NCBI GenBank assembly: GCA_009783805.1
Contig: WRCU01000023.1
Span: forward strand, 1-11,406
Length of the DNA stretch: 11,406 nt
From: Oscillospiraceae bacterium
GTDB lineage: Bacteria > Bacillota > Clostridia > WRCU01
Direction of reading: 5' to 3'
A program made the position numbers and the translations under genes. The notes beneath the pieces were generated by a model. That model did no database searches. It was not told the DNA's origin and saw nothing but the letters and a program-made list of their open reading frames with translations. Below, piece by piece: positions 7,520 to 11,406 of the stretch. How positions within the stretch are numbered: position 1 is the first letter of the stretch; each line of letters begins with the position of its first letter.

Positions 7520-7546
7520 GATATACCTGGCGTGGGCCTATGTCAA
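7518..7546 (-). promoter_or_regulatory. Sigma-70-type promoter for the small - strand gene
   Basis: Read on the - strand: TTGACA (7546-7541), exactly 17 bases, then TATCAT (7523-7518). That is six of six and five of six matches to the consensus with ideal spacing. Transcription would start near 7511 and give a leader of about 110 bases before ATG 7403. Confidence 0.75.
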
Positions 7547-7573
7547 TAAAATCCATCGGGCCGCGCCATGCAT

Positions 7574-7585
7574 CGGGCATGCCCG
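7574..7585. repeat. 12-base perfect palindrome in the tyrS leader
   Basis: CGGGCATGCCCG is a perfect inverted repeat about 65 bases before the tyrS start. The right arm recurs as ATGCCCGG at 7605-7612, so the left arm GGGCAT could pair with either copy. It could be an operator or an RNA stem; the sequence alone does not say which. Confidence 0.45.
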
Positions 7586-7649
7586 GGGACGTATCCCAAA
7601 GGCAATGCCCGGCCATGGCTAAATTATCAGGAAAGGGACGACGCCTCGA

Positions 7650-8915
7650 ATGGATGACCTTTTTTCGACCCTCGAGTCGAGGGGCTACGTATACCAGTGC
7701 ACCAATTTGGAGAGGCTGAAGGGGCTCCTTAACGGGGGGGGGAGGCTGACCTTCTACCTCGGGATAGACCCGACGGCCGACAGCCTCCACATAGGCCACT
7801 TCTGCGCGCTCACCATGTTCCGGTACCTGCAGGACGCCGGCCACAGGGGCATACTGCTCATCGGCGGCGCCACCGCCATGGTGGGCGACCCCACGGGCAA
7901 GAGCGACATGCGGAACATGCTGACCAAGGAGCAGGTGCGGTCGAATTATTTGGAAGTGAAGTCGCTGGCGGAAAGGTTCGTCAGGACGGACGGAGACAAC
8001 CCGGCGATCGTGGTCAACAACGCCGACTGGACCGACGGGTTCAGCTACGTCGAGTTCTTGCGCATGGTGGGGGTCCACTTCAACGTGAACGTCATGCTGG
8101 CGGCCGACGTCTACGCGAACCGCATCAAGGAGGGGGGGCTAACCTTCCTCGAGATGGGCTACATGCTCATGCAGGCGTACGACTTCGTGCACCTCAACAA
8201 GGAGTACGGGTGCGTGCTGCAGATAGCCGGCAGCGACCAATGGGGCAACCTGGTCGCGGGGACCTCGCTGTACCGCAAGATGCGCTTCGCCGAAGGGGCC
8301 GAGCGGGCGGAGGGCCCGGCCGGCATAGACGGCGCCGACGAGGTCTACGGGCTCACGTGCCCCCTCCTCCTGACCAAGGACGGCGTCAAGATGGGCAAGA
8401 CGGAGTCGGGCACGCTATGGGTGGCCAGGGACAGGACGACCGCCTATGACTTCCACCAATACTTCTACAACGTGGGTGACGCGGAAGTCCCGATACTGCT
8501 GCGCTTCTTCACCAGGATCCCCGTCCCCGAGATCGAGGCCATGTGCTCGGGCGACATCATCGGGGCCAAGAAGGTCATGGCCGAAAGGATAACGGCCCTG
8601 GTCCACGGCGAGGAGGAGACGGCCAAGGTCCTCTCGGCGGTCCGGTCCCTATTCGGCGGCGAAGAGGACGGCAGGGACGCGCCGGAGAGCGACTACATGG
8701 TCGGCGCCGGGACCATCAGCGTGGTCGACCTGTTCGTCCTGTCGGGGTTCGTCCCGTCGAGGAGCGAGCTCCGCAGGCTCGTGGCCCAGGGCGGCGTCGC
8801 GGTGGACGGCAGGAGGTGCGCCTCGCCCGACGAGATGGTGGCGAGGCCGGAAGGCGGGGGGTCGGTCTTATTAAAGAAGGGGAAGAAGTCATTCCTGAAG
8901 GTTAGGTTCGGATAG
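7650..8915 (+). CDS. tyrS: Tyrosine--tRNA ligase
   Basis: Class I aminoacyl-tRNA synthetase that charges tRNA-Tyr with tyrosine in the cytoplasm; a homodimer in bacteria. 421 residues, the normal length. Rossmann catalytic domain: Y36 in FYLGIDPTADSLHIGH, with the HIGH motif at H47-H50; GATAMVGDPTGKS (about 73-85); the tyrosine-binding stretch YMLMQAYD (171-178) and GSDQWGN (194-200); the KMSKS-type loop reads K247-M-G-K-T251 followed by ESG. The C-terminal S4 RNA-binding domain covers about 355-421 (VVDLFVLSGFVPSRSELRRL is conserved; key residues S370-R371-S372-E373-L374-R375-R376). ATG 7650 is preceded by AGGAAAGGGA at 7629-7638. No T-box leader, common for clostridial tyrS, is visible. Hand count: AGG is 17 of 28 Arg codons and ATA 7 of 15 Ile codons. 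The mannosidase follows after 71 bases. Confidence 0.97.
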   Translation: MDDLFSTLESRGYVYQCTNLERLKGLLNGGGRLTFYLGIDPTADSLHIGHFCALTMFRYLQDAGHRGILLIGGATAMVGDPTGKSDMRNMLTKEQVRSNYLEVKSLAERFVRTDGDNPAIVVNNADWTDGFSYVEFLRMVGVHFNVNVMLAADVYANRIKEGGLTFLEMGYMLMQAYDFVHLNKEYGCVLQIAGSDQWGNLVAGTSLYRKMRFAEGAERAEGPAGIDGADEVYGLTCPLLLTKDGVKMGKTESGTLWVARDRTTAYDFHQYFYNVGDAEVPILLRFFTRIPVPEIEAMCSGDIIGAKKVMAERITALVHGEEETAKVLSAVRSLFGGEEDGRDAPESDYMVGAGTISVVDLFVLSGFVPSRSELRRLVAQGGVAVDGRRCASPDEMVARPEGGGSVLLKKGKKSFLKVRFG

Positions 8916-8928
8916 GGCTCAGGCGGAG
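8916..8928 (+). repeat. Direct repeat copy 1 (GGCTCAGGCGGAG)
   Basis: Matches GGCTCAGGAGGCG at 8971-8983 in 11 of 13 bases. Each copy lies three or four bases before an ATG (8933 and 8987), and the two ATGs are in the same frame. Confidence 0.55.
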
Positions 8929-8941
8929 TCCGATGGTGGCG

Positions 8942-8960
8942 GGGCCCCGGATAGGGGCCC
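8942..8960 (+). promoter_or_regulatory. GC hairpin between tyrS and the mannosidase gene
   Basis: GGGCCCC (8942-8948), loop GGATA, GGGGCCC (8954-8960): a perfect seven-pair G/C stem. No T-run follows, so it is not a classical intrinsic terminator. It ends 26 bases before ATG 8987. Possible roles are transcript stabilisation after tyrS, weak termination, or tuning translation of the mannosidase. Confidence 0.5.
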
Positions 8961-8970
8961 GCGACGGTGA

Positions 8971-8983
8971 GGCTCAGGAGGCG
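8971..8983 (+). repeat. Direct repeat copy 2, containing the mannosidase Shine-Dalgarno
   Basis: GGCTCAGGAGGCG, second copy of the module at 8916-8928. AGGAGG at 8976-8981 is five bases before ATG 8987 and is the better ribosome-binding site of the two copies. Confidence 0.65.
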
Positions 8984-8986
8984 CGT

Positions 8987-11406
8987 ATGGGGGAAGGCAG
9001 GCTGCACTTCATAGGGAACGCCCACTTGGATCCGATATGGCTGTGGCGCTGGCAGGAAGGCTTCGCCGAGGTGAAGGCCACGTTCCGATCGGCCCTGGAC
9101 AGGATGCGCGAGTACCCCGACTTCATATTCACCTGCTCCAGCGCGCAGTACTATAGGTGGGTCGAGGAGAACTGCCCGGAGCTCTTCGCCGAGGTCGCCG
9201 AGAGGGTGAGGGAGGGGCGCTGGAAGGTCGTGGGCGGTTGGTGGGTCCAGGCCGACACGAACATACCCAGCGGGGAGGCCCTGGCGAGGCACGGCCTGTA
9301 CAGCCAAAGGTACTATCTGGACAGGTTCGGGATGACGTGCAAGGTCGGCTACAACGTGGACTCGTTCGGGCATTCGGCGAGCCTGCCGCAGATACTGAAA
9401 AAAAGCGGCATGGACTGCTACGTCTTCAAGAACCCGCAGAAGGGGGAGTTCCCGACGGCCTTCAACTGGGTGGGCACGGACGGCAGCTCCGTGGTCGCCT
9501 ACAAGATCCAGGACACCTACATGAGCTGGGACGGCTACCCGCACTGGAGCTCGGACAGGGGCTCCGAGCTGAGGAAGAAGGCGGCGGCCGCGAAGGCGCT
9601 CTCGGACGGGCTGGATATGGGCGTGATGGTCTTCTACGGCGTGGGCAACCACGGCGGGGGGCCCACGATCGCGCACATAGACGAGATCATCAGGATGCGC
9701 GGCGGGAATGGCGGGGAGCGCTGCGCGTTCAGCTCACCGGAGGAGTACTTCAGGGAGGTCGACCCGGCCGCCCTGCCCACGTACGCCAAGGAGCTGAACC
9801 ACGCGGCGACCGGCGGTTATTCGGCCAAGTCCGAGCTCAAGGCGATGAACAGGAGGGCCGAGCATAGGCTGCTGGAAGCCGAGCGGTACAACGTCCTCGC
9901 TGACGCGCTGACCGGCTGCGGCCTGCGGACGGCGAGGCTGAGGGAAGCGTGGGAGAACGTCATGCTCATCCACTTCCACGACGCCATATGCGGCGTCTCG
10001 ATAAAGCCCGCGTACCCGGACATGGCGGAGTTCCACGGCGAGTCGCTCTCGGCCGCCGCCAAGGTCATGAACCATTCGCTGCAGTCCGTCTCATGGGCCG
10101 TAAATACGGCGAGGGCCCCGGAAGTCCGGAAGGACAAGGAGGACGACCTGAGGGTATGGGAGAAGGGCGGGCTCGGCGCGCCGCTGGTCGTGTTCAACCC
10201 CCTCTCCTGGGACGCCGACCTGCCCATAGAGGTGAACAAGACCGTGCGCAGGGTGGAGGGCCCCGAAGGCGACGCCCTGGAGATCCAGCACGTGAAGGGC
10301 TGGCATGCCCAGGACGACTTCGACAGGTGGCACACGCTGTTCCGCGGGAAGGTGCCTGCGCTGGGCTACGCCACGTACTGGATCTACCGGGACTTCGGGA
10401 AGCCCGAACGCAAGCCGGAGACGCTGGGCAAGGACCCCCTCATACTGGAGAACGACAAGGTCCGGATAAGGTTCGAGGGGCATACGGGCTACATATCAGA
10501 GTACGTGGACAAGGGCACGGGCCAAGGCTTCCTTAGGGGCAGGGGCGCGGTTCCGCTGGTCATAGACGAGCACTACGCCAACAACTGGGGCGGGGACTAC
10601 ACGGACGTGATGGCGCGCTTCTCGGACGCCACGTTCGAGTCGCTGGAGGACGGCCCGATCCGCCGGAGGGTGCGTGTCGTGAGCCGCCACAACCGGTCCG
10701 AGGTGCGGCAGGACTTCATCCTGCACGAAGGCAGCCCTGACCTGGAGGTGAGGGTCCGCGTGGCGTGGCTGGAAGGCGGCAGGATGCTTAAGCTCTCGTA
10801 CAGGCTGAACGCGGACCATGCCTGCCTGATCCACGAGACGCCCTACGGCTCGGTCGCGAAGGCCGGGACGGGGGGCGAGGAGTGCTGCGGCCAATGGGCC
10901 GAGCTATGCGGTTTGGATGGGCCGAACGTGCTTTCGCTGGCGATCGCAAACGATTGCAAGTACGGGGTCTCCGCTCTGGGCGACGAGATAAGGCTCACCG
11001 CGTTGCGCAGCCCGGTGCATTCCGACGGGGGGAGCGAAGGCAGGGACGCCTACAACGAGTACACCGACATCGGCCTGCATGAGTTCAGGTATACGGTGAT
11101 GCCGAATATGGTGGGCCCGTGCGGGCCCGGCGGCCAGGGCGCGGCGGGGCCGGACGGGGCCGGCTTCGGCGGACCCGGCGACCCCAGGTTCGGCGCGGCG
11201 ATGCTGGCGGCCAGGGCGGAAAGCGTCAGGAAGGCGTTTGAGCTCAACGTCCCGCTTTCCCAGATAGTCGAGACCTACCATGAGGGGCCCCTGCCGCAGC
11301 GCTACGGAGGGCTGCGTGTATCCGCGGCGAACGTGGCCGTCACCGCGCTCAAGGAGTCGGAGGACGGCTCGGCCTACGTCCTGAGGTGCTATGAAACCGT
11401 CGGCCT
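8987..11406 (+). CDS. Alpha-mannosidase, glycoside hydrolase family 38 (3' end outside window)
   Basis: Removes alpha-linked mannose from glycans with retention of configuration, using a zinc site. I translated this frame codon by codon to the window end: 806 codons, no stop, no frameshift. Catalytic domain: HFIGNAHLDPIWLWRW with zinc ligands H13 and D15; nucleophile and zinc ligand D125 in NVDSFGHS; active-site loop GVGNHGGGPT (218-227). Helical domain: HFHDAICG with zinc ligand H331 and D332. The beta-sandwich C-terminal part begins near residue 398 (LVVFNPLSWDADLP). GH38 proteins usually have about 850-1050 residues, so most of the gene is here. ATG 8987 chosen for its AGGAGG and because homology begins at residue 7; an in-frame ATG at 8933 is possible. 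No signal peptide, so it is probably intracellular and acts on imported oligosaccharides. Exact linkage preference is unknown. Confidence 0.95.
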   Translation, partial: MGEGRLHFIGNAHLDPIWLWRWQEGFAEVKATFRSALDRMREYPDFIFTCSSAQYYRWVEENCPELFAEVAERVREGRWKVVGGWWVQADTNIPSGEALARHGLYSQRYYLDRFGMTCKVGYNVDSFGHSASLPQILKKSGMDCYVFKNPQKGEFPTAFNWVGTDGSSVVAYKIQDTYMSWDGYPHWSSDRGSELRKKAAAAKALSDGLDMGVMVFYGVGNHGGGPTIAHIDEIIRMRGGNGGERCAFSSPEEYFREVDPAALPTYAKELNHAATGGYSAKSELKAMNRRAEHRLLEAERYNVLADALTGCGLRTARLREAWENVMLIHFHDAICGVSIKPAYPDMAEFHGESLSAAAKVMNHSLQSVSWAVNTARAPEVRKDKEDDLRVWEKGGLGAPLVVFNPLSWDADLPIEVNKTVRRVEGPEGDALEIQHVKGWHAQDDFDRWHTLFRGKVPALGYATYWIYRDFGKPERKPETLGKDPLILENDKVRIRFEGHTGYISEYVDKGTGQGFLRGRGAVPLVIDEHYANNWGGDYTDVMARFSDATFESLEDGPIRRRVRVVSRHNRSEVRQDFILHEGSPDLEVRVRVAWLEGGRMLKLSYRLNADHACLIHETPYGSVAKAGTGGEECCGQWAELCGLDGPNVLSLAIANDCKYGVSALGDEIRLTALRSPVHSDGGSEGRDAYNEYTDIGLHEFRYTVMPNMVGPCGPGGQGAAGPDGAGFGGPGDPRFGAAMLAARAESVRKAFELNVPLSQIVETYHEGPLPQRYGGLRVSAANVAVTALKESEDGSAYVLRCYETVG
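11114..11185 (+). repeat. Gly/Pro/Ala-rich insert in the mannosidase
   Basis: In-frame low-complexity run, nearly all Gly, Pro, Ala and Asp, between two beta-sandwich stretches (HEFRYTVMPN before, FGAAMLAARAES after). It resembles the insert of the first sulfatase in composition and reading phase. Probably an exposed loop. Confidence 0.55.

Larger units (their letters stand above)
7404..7649. other. Divergent intergenic region of about 250 bases
   Basis: Separates the small - strand gene from tyrS. It is visibly more A+T-rich in the middle (about 7490-7550) than the surrounding genes and holds the two candidate promoters listed separately, the 12-base palindrome, and repeats of ATGCCCGG (7579-7586 and 7605-7612). 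I found no protein that I would defend on either strand and no T-box consensus before tyrS. Confidence 0.7.

Noticed and set aside
8942..8960. Hairpin as the tyrS intrinsic terminator
   Set aside because: No T-run follows the stem, so it is listed only as a hairpin of unknown role.
8933..8986. ATG 8933 as the main mannosidase start
   Set aside because: It would translate through the GC hairpin and add 18 residues without homology; the AGGAGG before 8987 is stronger. Kept as a finding, not as the start.

Overview
The window is G+C-rich (by eye roughly two thirds) and densely coding. It carries six recognisable genes on the + strand and one small gene on the - strand. The topoisomerase pair is of a divergent type IIA kind that I associate with Clostridia-type Bacillota, the tyrosyl-tRNA synthetase is bacterial, and Shine-Dalgarno sequences are strong, so I infer a high-G+C clostridial bacterium, probably gut-associated. 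I cannot name a genus. Codon use is distinctive: AGG is the main Arg codon and ATA is about as common as ATC for Ile, despite the high G+C. The bias appears in every + strand gene, so nothing here looks recently acquired.

Layout. (1) 1-1497: a Cys-type S1 sulfatase whose start lies before the window. (2) 1559-2884: a second sulfatase of the 'SHDTGR' type, resembling sulfamidase/heparan N-sulfatase-like enzymes. (3) 2906-4888 and 4890-7133: a ParE/GyrB-like and ParC/GyrA-like subunit pair, both starting with TTG behind strong Shine-Dalgarno sequences and separated by one base. (4) 7179-7403, - strand: a 74-residue protein resembling the small C-terminal domain of Rpn-family (PD-(D/E)XK) proteins, standing alone with its own near-consensus promoter. 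(5) 7404-7649: an intergenic region with two back-to-back candidate promoters whose -10 boxes overlap, then a palindrome-containing leader for tyrS. (6) 7650-8915: tyrS. (7) 8987 to the end: a GH38 alpha-mannosidase that runs off the window.

How the genes fit together. The two sulfatases and the mannosidase suggest breakdown of sulfated, mannose-containing glycans. The second sulfatase and the mannosidase have no signal peptide, so they probably act in the cytoplasm on imported oligosaccharides. They are interleaved with core-function genes: the topoisomerase pair follows the second sulfatase by only 21 bases, and the mannosidase follows tyrS by 71 bases. Co-transcription of catabolic and core genes is therefore likely.

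The points most worth a second look are the orphan Rpn-tail-like protein with its own promoter, the divergent topoisomerase (no visible GyrA box, altered ATP-lid motif, Leu at the quinolone-determining Ser position), the overlapping divergent promoters, and a duplicated ribosome-binding module flanking a GC hairpin before the mannosidase. I see no CRISPR array, insertion sequence, tRNA or rRNA.
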